A DNA stretch of 64,000 nucleotides from Levilactobacillus tangyuanensis (GTDB taxonomy: Bacteria > Bacillota > Bacilli > Lactobacillales > Lactobacillaceae): contig NZ_RHOA01000007.1 in the NCBI RefSeq assembly GCF_003946545.1, forward strand, positions 1 through 64,000, in the 5' to 3' direction. This document shows positions 53,296 through 64,000 of this stretch, piece after piece. The notes beneath the pieces were generated by a model that was given only the letters and a program-made list of their open reading frames with translations, searched no databases and had not been told where the DNA came from. Within the stretch, counting starts at the first letter, position 1; every line of letters starts with the position of its first letter. The translations under genes were made by a program, and so were the position numbers.

Positions 53296-54129
53296 CTACT
53301 TACGACGACTCTGTTTAGCCTTACGAACGGCACGCTTCATTGCCCGTTCATGTTCCAACTTGACCTGTTCCTTGGCATCGCGATCCGCTTGAATCTTCCA
53401 CGGATTTTGGATGATCAGGGTTTGGAATACTTGGAAGACGTAGGAAACCGTCCAGTACAGTGACAGTGATGAGGCCACGTTCATCGCCGTAAAGAAGACG
53501 ATGACCGGCATCCCCATAACCATCATATTGTTGACGGAACTGGTTTCTGGCGCTGACTTGGTCGCCAACCACGTACTCAAGAACGTGGCAACGGCGGCCA
53601 ATAATGGCAGGATAAAGTAGGGGTCTTTGTCACCCAGGGATAACCAGAGGAAAGTTCCAGAACGCAGAACCTTCGTCCGCCAAATAGCTTGGTACAAAGC
53701 CCAAATGATTGGCAATTGCACGATGGCTGGCAGACAACCCATCATTGGGTTGATGCCGGCTTCCGAATATAACTTCTGTTGTTCTTGGGATAACTTCTCG
53801 CGGGTTTCGCGATCCCGTGACGAGTATTTCTTTTGCAGAGCCTTTAATTGTGGCTGAATCTCTTGTGTCTTCCGCATGCTGCGGGTTTGGAAAATCATCA
53901 GCGGCATTAAGATTACCCGAACGATAATCGTAAAGGCGATGATCCCTACCCCGTAGTTCCCGCCGAACAAGCTTGCCAACCATTGAATGGCCCGGGAGAA
54001 GTTCAGGACAATTAAGCCATCCCATAACCCGGTACTATGATTCGTAATTGGCGTTTTGCTACAAGCGGAGAGAATGAACACTAAGCTCACAATACCCAGC
54101 ATAAGTAGGGTTCGTTTATACTTTTTCAC
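53296..54129 (-). CDS. yidC: membrane protein insertase (YidC/Oxa1)
   Basis: 277 residues with a lipoprotein signal (LSAC, Cys23) and five later membrane segments of the YidC core (GIIAFTIIVRVILMPLM, INPMMGCLPAIVQLPI). The conserved Arg in the first core helix is present. It inserts proteins into the membrane with or without Sec. GTG start at 54129, two bases after the rnpA stop, so coupled. A basic C-terminal tail follows, as in Gram-positive paralogues. Confidence 0.95.
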   Translation of the reverse strand: MKKYKRTLLMLGIVSLVFILSACSKTPITNHSTGLWDGLIVLNFSRAIQWLASLFGGNYGVGIIAFTIIVRVILMPLMIFQTRSMRKTQEIQPQLKALQKKYSSRDRETREKLSQEQQKLYSEAGINPMMGCLPAIVQLPIIWALYQAIWRTKVLRSGTFLWLSLGDKDPYFILPLLAAVATFLSTWLATKSAPETSSVNNMMVMGMPVIVFFTAMNVASSLSLYWTVSYVFQVFQTLIIQNPWKIQADRDAKEQVKLEHERAMKRAVRKAKQSRRK

Positions 54130-54131
54130 GT

Positions 54132-54488
54132 TTATTCCTCACTATAGTTGGAATCCAGTAGTTTCGCCAGCTTTAACACATGGATCAGGCTATGCTTCGC
54201 GTCGGGCATGGAAATACCATCCGCACGGGGCCGAGCGATCACGAGAAAGTCCACATCCTGTTTAAGGTAGGGCTTTAGCTCAAGAAGGCTCTGGCGAATC
54301 CGGCGCTTCACCCAATTACGGTGAACGGCGTTCCCAATCTTTTTCCCAACGGAAATCCCGACCCGAAAGTGTGGTTGGTCTGGTTTATCCATTGAATACA
54401 CCACAAATTGCCGATTAGCGACTGAATTTCTGGTTTCAAAGACCTGCTGAAATTCCGCTTCTTTCTTAATGCGGTAAGATTTTCGCAT
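54132..54488 (-). CDS. rnpA: ribonuclease P protein component
   Basis: 118 residues. The signature [16 protein letters not shown] is intact. It assists the RNase P RNA in trimming tRNA 5' ends. GGAGATG precedes the ATG. Directly coupled to yidC and downstream of rpmH. Confidence 0.96.
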   Translation of the reverse strand: MRKSYRIKKEAEFQQVFETRNSVANRQFVVYSMDKPDQPHFRVGISVGKKIGNAVHRNWVKRRIRQSLLELKPYLKQDVDFLVIARPRADGISMPDAKHSLIHVLKLAKLLDSNYSEE

Positions 54489-54561
54489 GGTGCATCTCCA
54501 AAATTCTCACGATTTGTGTTCAGTCCGCGAGGGATTGGGGTCCCAGTCTCCTCGCAGATAA

Positions 54562-54592
54562 AATAAAAAGACCACTGAACCTTCAGCGGCCT
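54562..54592 (-). terminator. terminator/attenuator between rpmH and rnpA
   Basis: GGCCGCTGAA / TTCAGTGGTC stem with TTTTTATTTT, overlapping the rpmH stop. It lowers rnpA relative to rpmH. Confidence 0.75.
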
Positions 54593-54725
54593 ATGCAGAC
54601 AATACTTTACGTCCCTTTTGACGGCGACGTGCTAATACTTGACGGCCATTGCTAGTGCTCATACGCTTGCGGAAGCCGTGGACACGTGAACGGTGACGTT
54701 TCTTTGGTTGAAAAGTGCGCTTCAT
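54591..54725 (-). CDS. rpmH: ribosomal protein L34
   Basis: 44 residues, [18 protein letters not shown]... the universal L34 sequence, ending GRKVLSA. Basic protein of the large subunit. AAGGAGG precedes the ATG. First gene of the leftward arm from the origin. Confidence 0.98.
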   Translation of the reverse strand: MKRTFQPKKRHRSRVHGFRKRMSTSNGRQVLARRRQKGRKVLSA

Positions 54726-54759
54726 CGTGACACCTCCTTAACTCTATTTTGATTGGTTA

Positions 54760-54773
54760 CCCGAGAACTCGGG
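54760..54773. promoter_or_regulatory. palindrome in the rpmH leader
   Basis: CCCGAGAACTCGGG, a perfect 14-bp palindrome about 35 bases before rpmH. It can form a short hairpin in the mRNA and may set leader structure. Confidence 0.45.
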
Positions 54774-54801
54774 CAATACTTACTAAATGCATTTCCTGAA
54801 C

Positions 54802-54830
54802 ATATTAGCATAAAAAAAGAAAGAATGAAA
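54802..54830 (-). promoter_or_regulatory. rpmH promoter
   Basis: Minus-strand TTTCAT (54825-54830), 17-bp spacer, TAATAT (54802-54807). Confidence 0.5.
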
Positions 54831-54892
54831 CCGAAACTTTGGTTTTCTCATTAAAAGTTTTCCCCGAAGAAATTTGTTTCATGCACTTTGCC

Positions 54893-55162
54893 TGTGGATA
54901 ACTCTCAAATATTACAAAAGTTAATTTTGACTTGGCCACCGAGTTATCCACCGATCCACAGGCTGTTTATTTTTTATTTTTAGGAACTGTGCATTTTGTG
55001 GATAACTTGTGAAACACTTGATCTTATGCATTTCCCAGTCCACAAAAGACTGTGGACAAGTTATGGCTATAAAAACTATCCACAGTTTCACACGTGCCTG
55101 TGGATAACTTCTTACACTTCCTGTGAAACAATTATGCACAGCCCACAATACCCTGTGGAAAA
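54893..55162. other. oriC part 1: DnaA-box cluster upstream of dnaA
   Basis: Perfect boxes TTATCCACA on the minus strand at 54893-54901, 54997-55005 and 55099-55107. One-mismatch boxes TTATCCACC (54944 region), CTATCCACA (55076-55084), TTGTCCACA (55051 region) and TTTTCCACA (55154-55162). The region is A/T-rich and lies between rpmH and dnaA. It is the left half of a bipartite origin. Confidence 0.92.
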
Positions 55163-55184
55163 CTTTTTTTCTTCATGCTACACT
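55156..55184 (+). promoter_or_regulatory. dnaA promoter with overlapping DnaA box
   Basis: TGGAAA (55156-55161), 17-bp spacer, TACACT (55179-55184). A DnaA box TGTGGAAAA (55154-55162) covers the -35, which fits autoregulation. Confidence 0.6.
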
Positions 55185-55201
55185 GAATATACGTTTTCGT
55201 T

Positions 55202-55218
55202 AGGGCGGAGTCCGCCCT
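55202..55218 (+). promoter_or_regulatory. GC-rich palindrome in the dnaA leader
   Basis: AGGGCGGA-G-TCCGCCCT lies 11-27 bases after the predicted start site and 41 bp before the GTG. The 8-bp arms are perfect. As DNA it could be an operator; as RNA the one-base loop would open to a shorter stem. Confidence 0.5.
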
Positions 55219-55259
55219 GCGATAAATGACCATCTAAACTAATATAGGGGGATACATCA

Positions 55260-56618
55260 GTGCCAGACTTGTTAACTTTGTGGACTGATATCAAACAGTT
55301 GTTTGAGGAAAATTACTCCAAAACGACCTATTCAACTTGGATTGATACAGCCAAGCCCATTGCCTTAGAGGGCAACAAATTAACGTTGGAACTCCCATCA
55401 CCCCTGCATCGTGATTACTGGACCCACCAACACCTGGACCAGCAATTGGTAGAATACGCATACCAAGCCGCTCACGAAGATATTCAACCCGTTTTAATTC
55501 TTGAAGGTGAACGCCAACAACAGGCGACGCTCAAGGCCAAGACCGCAACCCCAGGGGAAGCGGCCACCAACGAGCCCACACCAACTTTTATGAAGGAAAC
55601 GGCGCTGAATCCTCGCTACACATTTGATACCTTTGTCATTGGGAAGGGTAACCAGATGGCCCATGCCGCCGCCTTAGTGGTTTCTGAGGAACCAGGCGTC
55701 ATGTACAACCCACTATTCTTCTATGGTGGCGTTGGCCTCGGCAAGACCCACTTGATGCACGCGATCGGTAATAAAATGTTGGAAGATCGCCCCGACACCA
55801 AGGTCAAATACGTCACTAGCGAGGCTTTTACTAACGACTTTATTAATGCGATTCAAACACGGACGCAGGAGCAGTTCCGACAAGAGTACCGTAACGTTGA
55901 TCTGCTGCTGGTCGATGATATTCAGTTCTTCGCCAATAAGGAAGGGACTCAAGAAGAGTTCTTCCATACATTTAACGCCTTATACGACGACGGCAAGCAA
56001 ATTGTGCTGACGTCCGACCGGCTACCCAACGAAATTCCTAAGCTGCAAGACCGTTTGGTTTCGCGCTTTGCTTGGGGTCTTTCGGTCGACATCACCCCGC
56101 CAGATCTGGAAACTCGGATCGCTATCCTGCGGAACAAGGCCGATGCCGACCAAATCGACATCCCCGACGATACCTTGAGTTACATCGCCGGACAAATCGA
56201 TTCGAACGTGCGGGAGTTGGAGGGGGCCTTGGCTCGCGTCCAGGCCTACCATCAACTCATGCACCAACCGATCACCACTGATTTAGCAGCCGAGGCCTTG
56301 AAGAGTCTCAACCTCGCTAACGCCAGCGATGCCGTTACGATTCCCGTCATTCAAGATCGGGTCGCCGACTACTTCCACGTTTCCCTGAAAGACTTGAAGG
56401 GTAAGAAACGCAAGAAGGTTATCGTCATGCCACGTCAGATCGCGATGTACCTGTCGCGGGAGTTAACCGAGGCGTCGCTGCCACGGATCGGAACCGAATT
56501 CGGCGGTAAGGACCATACCACGGTGATTCACGCCTACGATAAGATTACCGCCTCGCTTAAGACCGATCCCGAACTACAGAAGGCCATTGACGACTTGAAA
56601 GAGGAACTTCGTCGTTAG
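55260..56618 (+). CDS. dnaA: chromosomal replication initiator
   Basis: 452 residues. Domain I (about 1-85), linker, AAA+ domain with Walker [11 protein letters not shown] and Walker [11 protein letters not shown], and the C-terminal box-binding helix-turn-helix ([23 protein letters not shown]). It melts oriC and loads the helicase. GTG start at 55260 with AGGGGGA upstream. DnaA boxes flank it on both sides. Confidence 0.98.
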   Translation: MPDLLTLWTDIKQLFEENYSKTTYSTWIDTAKPIALEGNKLTLELPSPLHRDYWTHQHLDQQLVEYAYQAAHEDIQPVLILEGERQQQATLKAKTATPGEAATNEPTPTFMKETALNPRYTFDTFVIGKGNQMAHAAALVVSEEPGVMYNPLFFYGGVGLGKTHLMHAIGNKMLEDRPDTKVKYVTSEAFTNDFINAIQTRTQEQFRQEYRNVDLLLVDDIQFFANKEGTQEEFFHTFNALYDDGKQIVLTSDRLPNEIPKLQDRLVSRFAWGLSVDITPPDLETRIAILRNKADADQIDIPDDTLSYIAGQIDSNVRELEGALARVQAYHQLMHQPITTDLAAEALKSLNLANASDAVTIPVIQDRVADYFHVSLKDLKGKKRKKVIVMPRQIAMYLSRELTEASLPRIGTEFGGKDHTTVIHAYDKITASLKTDPELQKAIDDLKEELRR

Positions 56619-56712
56619 GCCGATGACCGTCACGAGACCCCCAGAAAAGTGGGAGTCACTTGTCGGTCTTTCTCGTTTTAAAAGCGTATGATAAACGGTG
56701 TTAGCAACAGCG

Positions 56713-56833
56713 TGTGGATAAAAAATGAAAAGGTACGGAGTTTTCCACAAGTTATCCACAGGTGGAAAAGCCCTAGCCGTTAACTGTTCCTCAAAGTTAT
56801 CCACAATATGCACCGCTCTACTACGGCTACTAT
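56713..56833. other. oriC part 2: DnaA boxes and DnaA-trio-like element
   Basis: Perfect boxes at 56713-56721 (minus), 56752-56760 and 56797-56805 (plus) and TTTTCCACA at 56741-56749. Twelve bases after the last box comes CTACTACGGCTACTAT (56818-56833), a run of TAC-type triplets like the DnaA-trios of B. subtilis, then a T-rich stretch. This is the likely unwinding site, in the dnaA-dnaN gap. Confidence 0.88.
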
Positions 56834-56886
56834 TTTTTCTTTTAATTAAGTTAAACTACGCATCACGAAAAAGGAGTGTCCATCTT

Positions 56887-58026
56887 ATGAAATTTTCCAT
56901 TAACCGGGCAGCTTTCATCAAAGAACTCAATAACGTTTCCCGGGCCATTTCTTCCAAGACCACAATTCCCATCTTAACGGGTCTGAAAATTGTTGCGAGT
57001 GACGCAGGGTTACTTTTGACTGGGTCTAACGCCGATATCTCCATTGAAACGCTGATCAGGGCCGACGATCCCGATATTGGCTTAACCATTGACGATCCCG
57101 GTTCAATCGTGTTAACTGCTCGCTTCTTTAGCGAAATCGTTAAGCGGCTTCCCGAAAAGGATATGACGGTAGAGGTTAAGGACGGTTTCCAGACTGAAAT
57201 TACGTCTGGTTCAGCGGCCTTTAACATTAATGGCCAAGATGCCAATAACTATCCTCATTTACCAGAAATTGATGCGGCGGATTCCGTCGTCTTATCTGGG
57301 GCGGTCTTCAAAGAATTGATTAGCCAAACGGTTATTGCCGTTTCTAACCAAGAAAGTCGGCCAATCCTAACGGGGATTCACTTTAGCCTGAATGAGAATC
57401 AGTTCCAGGCGGTCGCCACGGACAGTCACCGGTTGAGTCAACGGCAAATCGAATTACCAACGCCAACCGATGCTAACTTTGACGTCATCATTCCTGGGAA
57501 GAGTTTGACGGAATTATCCCGGATGATTGGGGACGACGATGCCGATGTGAAGATGCAATTCTCCGAAAACCAAGTGCTCTTCTTATTAGGGGACACCTCG
57601 TTTTACTCTCGGTTATTGGAGGGGAACTATCCCGACACCTCACGGCTGATCCCTAAGGAAGCTTCGACAACCGTCGAGTTCGAAGCGCCAGAATTATTGG
57701 CTGCCGTTGAACGGGCCTCTCTGTTGTCTCATGAATCACGGAATAACGTGGTTAAATTAACCCTTACGCCGGCCGACAATCAGGTGACGATCTTCAGTAA
57801 CTCGCCCGATGTTGGGAATGTTGAAGAAGAGTTGGCGCCTAAGGAACTCGATGGAGATGACCTTGAGATTTCCTTTAACCCTGATTACATGAAGGATGCC
57901 TTGCATTCATTCGGTCAGGCCACGATTCGCGTGGCCTTCACGTCAGCACTGCGGCCATTTACCCTGGTGCCAACGGAAGACACGAGTAACTTTATTCAAT
58001 TGATCACGCCAGTCCGGACATTCTAA
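56887..58026 (+). CDS. dnaN: DNA polymerase III beta sliding clamp
   Basis: 379 residues, three-fold clamp repeat, starting MKFSINRAAFIKEL and ending LVPTEDTSNFIQLITPVRTF, the standard C-terminus. It holds polymerase and repair proteins on DNA. The ATG at 56887 has AAGGAG upstream; in-frame codons before it cross the origin element and are not coding. A terminator follows. Confidence 0.98.
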   Translation: MKFSINRAAFIKELNNVSRAISSKTTIPILTGLKIVASDAGLLLTGSNADISIETLIRADDPDIGLTIDDPGSIVLTARFFSEIVKRLPEKDMTVEVKDGFQTEITSGSAAFNINGQDANNYPHLPEIDAADSVVLSGAVFKELISQTVIAVSNQESRPILTGIHFSLNENQFQAVATDSHRLSQRQIELPTPTDANFDVIIPGKSLTELSRMIGDDDADVKMQFSENQVLFLLGDTSFYSRLLEGNYPDTSRLIPKEASTTVEFEAPELLAAVERASLLSHESRNNVVKLTLTPADNQVTIFSNSPDVGNVEEELAPKELDGDDLEISFNPDYMKDALHSFGQATIRVAFTSALRPFTLVPTEDTSNFIQLITPVRTF

Positions 58027-58042
58027 TTAAATAACTCCCACA

Positions 58043-58075
58043 AAGAGACGTTTCCGTGCGAAACGCTCTTTTTTT
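58043..58075 (+). terminator. terminator of dnaN
   Basis: AAGAGaCGTTTC / GAAACGcTCTT stem with T7. Confidence 0.88.
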
Positions 58076-58286
58076 ACGCCATTTTCACAAGTTTTCGGCG
58101 TTTTCCGGTGGTGTTTCGTTTAAACGCTGATTTTGAGCTTAAAAATGGGGTTATTCGGCGAGAATGGGGCTATTTTTAAATCTGAGCAAATTTACCGGTC
58201 TTTTACCAAAAAGCTCAAAAGATGGGTAGATCGGCTGAGAACGCAAAAATAAGGTAGTGCAACTGTACCTTTCACTATAAAAGCGG

Positions 58287-58292
58287 TATAAT
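58287..58292 (+). promoter_or_regulatory. -10 box of yaaA-recF-gyrBA
   Basis: Perfect TATAAT 30 bp before the yaaA start; -35 not clear. The 210 bp upstream hold an inverted repeat TTAAAAAT / ATTTTTAA (near 58139-58178) and nothing else recognisable. Confidence 0.6.
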
Positions 58293-58321
58293 AGTAGAGA
58301 AGAATATTAAGGGGTGAAATT

Positions 58322-58549
58322 GTGAAAAAAGATGTTTTCATTGAGACGCCCTACATTACTTTAGGCCAGATGCTCAAGGAAGAATCCATTATCAGTACTG
58401 GCGGCCAAGCCAAGTGGTACTTGCGGGAAAATACCGTAAATATCAACGACGAGCCGGACAACCGGCGCGGTCGTAAGCTGTATCCTGGCGACAAGATTGC
58501 CGTACCTGATGCCGGATTATTTTTTATACGCTCAAAGCAGGGTGAATAA
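58322..58549 (+). CDS. yaaA: S4-domain RNA-binding protein
   Basis: 75 residues, an S4 fold from about residue 11 ([42 protein letters not shown]). Conserved between dnaN and recF in Firmicutes; role in ribosome or RNA metabolism unproved. GTG start after GGGGTGA. Its TAA overlaps the recF ATG (TAATG), so coupled. Confidence 0.92.
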   Translation: MKKDVFIETPYITLGQMLKEESIISTGGQAKWYLRENTVNINDEPDNRRGRKLYPGDKIAVPDAGLFFIRSKQGE

Positions 58550-59700
58550 TGTATTTGCAAGAGTTGCAGCTGCAGCATTTCCGCAACTATACCGCCGCTA
58601 ATCTCCGCTTTGGTCAGGGGATTAACGTTTTATTGGGAGAAAATGCGCAGGGAAAGACCAACCTTTTAGAGGCAATCTACGTTTTGGCGTTAACGCGGAG
58701 CCACCGGACAGCGAATGACCATGATTTGGTTAATTGGCAGACCAAGACCGCTAAGATTAGCGGGCGGGTCGTCAAATCCGCTGGGACGGTTCCGTTAGAG
58801 CTGACATTTTCACGGCAGGGGAAACGAGCCAAGGTTAATCACTTGGAACAAGCCCGGCTGTCACAATATGTTGGCCAGCTTAACGTCATTTTGTTTGCGC
58901 CAGAAGACTTGGCCATTGTGAAGGGAGCGCCGACCGTTCGTCGCCGTTTCATGGACATGGAATTCGGTCAGATGAACCCGCGCTACCTTTACAATCTCAG
59001 CCAATACCGCACGCTATTGAAGCAACGTAATCGTTACTTGAAGGACCTGCAGCATAAGCAGAAGAAGGATCTCCTGTTTCTGTCGGTGTTGTCGGACCAG
59101 TTGGCGGCCTATGGCGCGGAAATTATCGCGGCGCGGCTGGGGATGCTTAAGAAGCTGGAACATTGGGCCCAGGCGATTCACGGCGAGATTTCACAGGGCC
59201 GTGAAGAACTGACCTTTCACTATGCGACTCAGGTTGCCGATGATCAATTGACGGATCCACAGACCATCTGTGCGGCGTTAACGGCGCTCTATCAGAAGCA
59301 ACAGGACAAAGAGTTGTATCAGGGGACCACGTTGGTTGGCCCACACCGTGACGACCTGCATTTTCAGGTTAACGGCAAGAACGTGCAGACGTTCGGCTCC
59401 CAAGGGCAGCAACGGACGACCGCATTGAGTGTCAAACTCGCTGAGATTGACTTGATGAAGGAAGAGACGGGAGAATATCCCGTCTTACTACTGGATGATG
59501 TGCTTTCAGAACTGGATGATGCCCGGCAGACCCATCTGTTGACGGCGATTCAGGACAAGGTACAGACGTTTATTACCACCACGAGTCTGAGTGGCATTAC
59601 CCGCCAATTAATTAAAGACCCGACCATCTTCCAGATTGCGGATGGTCAGGTTGTGGCGGATGGCAACGAAGACCCTGGTGGCGCGACAAAGGAGGATTAG
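58549..59700 (+). CDS. recF: DNA replication and repair protein RecF
   Basis: 383 residues. ABC-type ATPase: Walker [15 protein letters not shown] (about 30-43), signature [19 protein letters not shown], Walker [15 protein letters not shown]. It loads RecA at gaps with RecO and RecR. Coupled to yaaA upstream and 3 bp from gyrB. Confidence 0.97.
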   Translation: MYLQELQLQHFRNYTAANLRFGQGINVLLGENAQGKTNLLEAIYVLALTRSHRTANDHDLVNWQTKTAKISGRVVKSAGTVPLELTFSRQGKRAKVNHLEQARLSQYVGQLNVILFAPEDLAIVKGAPTVRRRFMDMEFGQMNPRYLYNLSQYRTLLKQRNRYLKDLQHKQKKDLLFLSVLSDQLAAYGAEIIAARLGMLKKLEHWAQAIHGEISQGREELTFHYATQVADDQLTDPQTICAALTALYQKQQDKELYQGTTLVGPHRDDLHFQVNGKNVQTFGSQGQQRTTALSVKLAEIDLMKEETGEYPVLLLDDVLSELDDARQTHLLTAIQDKVQTFITTTSLSGITRQLIKDPTIFQIADGQVVADGNEDPGGATKED

Positions 59701-61650
<1,950 letters not shown>

Positions 61651-61680
61651 TGAGTGCCAGGAAGAACGGAGGGTAAAAAT

Positions 61681-64000
61681 TTGGCTGACCAAGATTATTT
61701 AAGTCGAATTACCGACGTTGACCTTTCACAAACGATGCGAACTTCCTTCCTGGATTACGCAATGAGTGTGATTGTTCAACGGGCGTTACCGGACGTGCGG
61801 GATGGTTTGAAGCCAGTCCACCGCCGGATTTTATATGATATGCATGAACTGGGGATTACCCCCGATAAGCCATTCCGGAAATCTGCCCGGATGGTTGGGG
61901 ATGTCTTGGGGAAGTACCATCCTCACGGTGATTCTGCCGTGTACGAATCCATGGTACGGATGGCCCAAGACTTCTCTTACCGCTACATGTTGGTTGATGG
62001 TCACGGGAACTTTGGGTCCGTCGATGGTGACGGTGCCGCCGCCATGCGGTATACCGAAGCTCGCCTGAGCAAGATCGCCATGGAAATGCTGCGGGACATC
62101 AACAAGGATACGATTGATTTTCAAGATAACTACGATGGTTCCGAACGAGAACCCGTGGTCTTACCATCACGCTTTCCTAACCTGTTAGTTAACGGGGCTT
62201 CCGGGATCGCCGTGGGGATGGCCACGAACATTCCGCCACATAATCTGACGGAAGTTATCAGTGCCTTACACATCTTGATGGATAATCCAGATGCCACCTT
62301 GGCCGACCTGATGGAAGCCTTACCTGGCCCCGATTTCCCTACTGGGGGGATCGTGATGGGTAAAGCCGCCATTCGCCGGGCTTACGAGACCGGTAAGGGA
62401 ACCATCACGTTGCGTGCTAAGGTTGATATCGAAGAGGAAAAGAACGGCAAGCAACGCATTGTGGCCACGGAAATTCCTTACATGGTCAACAAGGCTAAGC
62501 TGATCGAACGGATCGCCGAGCTCGCCCGGGACAAACGGATTGAAGGGATCACCGATATTAACGATGAAACCGACCGGACCGGGATGCGGATCGTGATTGA
62601 TGTTCGCCGTGACGCCAGTGCCGAAGTTATCTTGAACAACTTGTACAAGATGACCTTGATGCAGACGTCCTTCGGGATTAACATGTTGGCCATCGTTAAC
62701 GGTGCGCCTAAGGTCTTAGGCTTGAAGGCCATCCTGCAATACTACTTGGAATTCCAGTTGGAAGTTATCCGCCGGCGGACCGAGTTTGAATTGCGGAAGG
62801 CCCAAGCCCGGGCCCACATCCTGGAAGGGTTGCGAATTGCCCTCGACCACATCGATGCCATTATTACTATCATCCGTGAGTCGCAGACCGCGGAAGTAGC
62901 TAAGAATGAATTGATGACGCGTTACAGCCTGTCTGACAAACAATCGCAAGCCATCTTGGACATGCGGTTGGTTCGTCTGACCGGTTTGGAACGGGAAAAG
63001 GTCGAAAAGGAATATAACGATGTGATGGCTGCCATCAAGGATGACCAAGAAATCTTGGCCTCCAAGGAACGGCAACAAGCCATCATCTATCAAGAATTAC
63101 TCGACATTCAAAACAAGTTTGGGGATGCCCGTCGGACCGAATTAATGGTCGGTGAAGTCCTTAGCTTGGAAGACGAAGACCTAATCGCCGAAGAAGACGT
63201 TGTGATTTCATTAACGCATAACGGTTATATCAAGCGGTTACCAACGTCCGAATTCAAGGCCCAAAACCGTGGTGGTAAAGGGGTCCAAGGGATGGGTGTC
63301 CACGATGATGACTTCATCGAACACCTGGTAGCAACGTCGACGCATGACATGCTGTTGTTCTTCACCAATACCGGGAAGGTTTATCGCATGAAGGGGTATG
63401 AAATCCCTGAATACGGCCGGACCGCGAAGGGGATTCCAGTGATTAACTTGCTGGGAATCAACAACAACGAGCACGTTCAAGCGGTCATCAACGTTTCTAA
63501 CCCAGGAGAAAACCCTGACCGCGACCTGTTCTTTACCACGGTGCAAGGGACGGTCAAGCGAACACCAGTCGATGAATTCGCCAACATTCGGAGTAATGGT
63601 CTCAAGGCCATTAGCCTGAAGGAAGACGATGAGTTGATGGGCGTTGACATCATCAATGACCAGGCCAACATCATCATCGGGACTCACTTGGGTTATGCCG
63701 TTAGCTTTGCGGCCCAAGATGTCCGGTCGATGGGTCGTTCCGCAACCGGTGTTCGGGGGATTCGTCTCCGTGACAACGATTACGTGATCGGTGCCAGTGT
63801 CTTGAAGCCTGATAGCCATGTGTTTGTCATTTCCGAAAAGGGTTATGGGAAGCAAACGGCCGCCGCCGAGTACCCAATCAAGGGTCGTGGTGGTAAAGGG
63901 ATCAAGACGGTTAACGTGACGGCCAAGAACGGTCCGTTAGCCGGTTTGACCACGGTCGATGGCGATGAGGACATCATGTTGGTTACTAACAAGGGTGTCA
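61681..64000 (+). CDS. gyrA: DNA gyrase subunit A (3' end beyond window)
   Basis: 773 codons seen; no stop before the edge. TTG start at 61681 after GGAGGG, beginning [19 protein letters not shown]. The quinolone-resistance region reads [13 protein letters not shown] with Ser and Glu at the classic positions, the sensitive form. Catalytic Tyr in AAMRYTEAR. The C-terminal beta-pinwheel with the GyrA box ([11 protein letters not shown] near residue 525) has begun. Cuts and reseals the gate DNA. Confidence 0.97.
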   Translation, partial: MADQDYLSRITDVDLSQTMRTSFLDYAMSVIVQRALPDVRDGLKPVHRRILYDMHELGITPDKPFRKSARMVGDVLGKYHPHGDSAVYESMVRMAQDFSYRYMLVDGHGNFGSVDGDGAAAMRYTEARLSKIAMEMLRDINKDTIDFQDNYDGSEREPVVLPSRFPNLLVNGASGIAVGMATNIPPHNLTEVISALHILMDNPDATLADLMEALPGPDFPTGGIVMGKAAIRRAYETGKGTITLRAKVDIEEEKNGKQRIVATEIPYMVNKAKLIERIAELARDKRIEGITDINDETDRTGMRIVIDVRRDASAEVILNNLYKMTLMQTSFGINMLAIVNGAPKVLGLKAILQYYLEFQLEVIRRRTEFELRKAQARAHILEGLRIALDHIDAIITIIRESQTAEVAKNELMTRYSLSDKQSQAILDMRLVRLTGLEREKVEKEYNDVMAAIKDDQEILASKERQQAIIYQELLDIQNKFGDARRTELMVGEVLSLEDEDLIAEEDVVISLTHNGYIKRLPTSEFKAQNRGGKGVQGMGVHDDDFIEHLVATSTHDMLLFFTNTGKVYRMKGYEIPEYGRTAKGIPVINLLGINNNEHVQAVINVSNPGENPDRDLFFTTVQGTVKRTPVDEFANIRSNGLKAISLKEDDELMGVDIINDQANIIIGTHLGYAVSFAAQDVRSMGRSATGVRGIRLRDNDYVIGASVLKPDSHVFVISEKGYGKQTAAAEYPIKGRGGKGIKTVNVTAKNGPLAGLTTVDGDEDIMLVTNKGV

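Noticed and set aside
58139-58178. Inverted repeat TTAAAAAT/ATTTTTAA before yaaA
   Set aside because: Arms are pure A/T and far apart; no position relative to the promoter that suggests a function.
62716-63855. Long antisense ORFs over gyrA
   Set aside because: Shadows of gyrA coding constraints; gyrA itself is unambiguous.

Overview
The window is the replication-origin region of a Lactobacillaceae chromosome, most likely a Levilactobacillus close to L. brevis. The genus call is an inference. It rests on the gadC-gadB-gltX block with a GadB of L. brevis type, a lysine-type MurE, a RexAB-like AddAB pair lacking the usual AddB cysteines, strong AGGAGG ribosome binding sites and moderate GC. 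I see no IS element, prophage or CRISPR array.

Layout. The left edge (1-260) carries tandem rRNA promoters and a 16S leader pointing off the window. Next come an unknown membrane-anchored protein and the acid-resistance block gadC-gadB-gltX (1526-6118, minus strand) with a TetR-type regulator. A duplicated tRNA-Glu/tRNA-Gln pair (7155-7665), a two-HTH regulator, lysS-murE, a thiolase and addBA follow. From 21.8 to 48.4 kb there are mostly single genes, nearly all bounded by intrinsic terminators: M20 peptidase, polysaccharide deacetylase, aldo/keto reductase, NCS2 purine permease, YfhO membrane protein, cardiolipin synthase, secreted nuclease, lipoprotein, C39-like peptidase, PepC, signal peptidase I, MFS exporter, condensation-like protein, thioesterase, BrnQ, and small membrane proteins. 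From 48.7 to 54.7 kb lies the conserved left arm of the origin (mnmG, mnmE, jag, yidC, rnpA, rpmH; minus strand). oriC is bipartite, with DnaA boxes on both sides of dnaA. dnaN, yaaA, recF, gyrB and a 3'-truncated gyrA run rightward to the end. Most genes left of dnaA are on the minus strand and all genes right of it are on the plus strand, as expected for two diverging forks.

How the genes work together. GadC imports glutamate and exports GABA while GadB decarboxylates glutamate, consuming a proton; gltX uses the same amino acid and sits downstream. MnmE and MnmG jointly modify tRNA wobble uridines. Jag, YidC, RnpA and L34 belong to ribosome, tRNA and membrane-protein biogenesis. DnaA, DnaN, RecF and gyrase serve replication. 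Two perfect parS sites lie at 10.8 and 30.6 kb from dnaA, but no parA/parB/noc is in the window.

I did not find a multi-gene system that I can defend as new. The most unusual signals are regulatory: (1) gadB has an in-frame TAG after nine codons of its expected N-terminus, followed at once by ATG, behind a hairpin and a nested mini-ORF; (2) a consensus promoter right after jag feeds a short RNA with mutually exclusive hairpins, a terminator and a small ORF upstream of mnmE; (3) a three-tier stem-loop sits in the 5' leader of an MFS exporter; (4) perfect palindromes lie at the gadC and thiolase promoters, and paired PurBoxes precede the purine permease.
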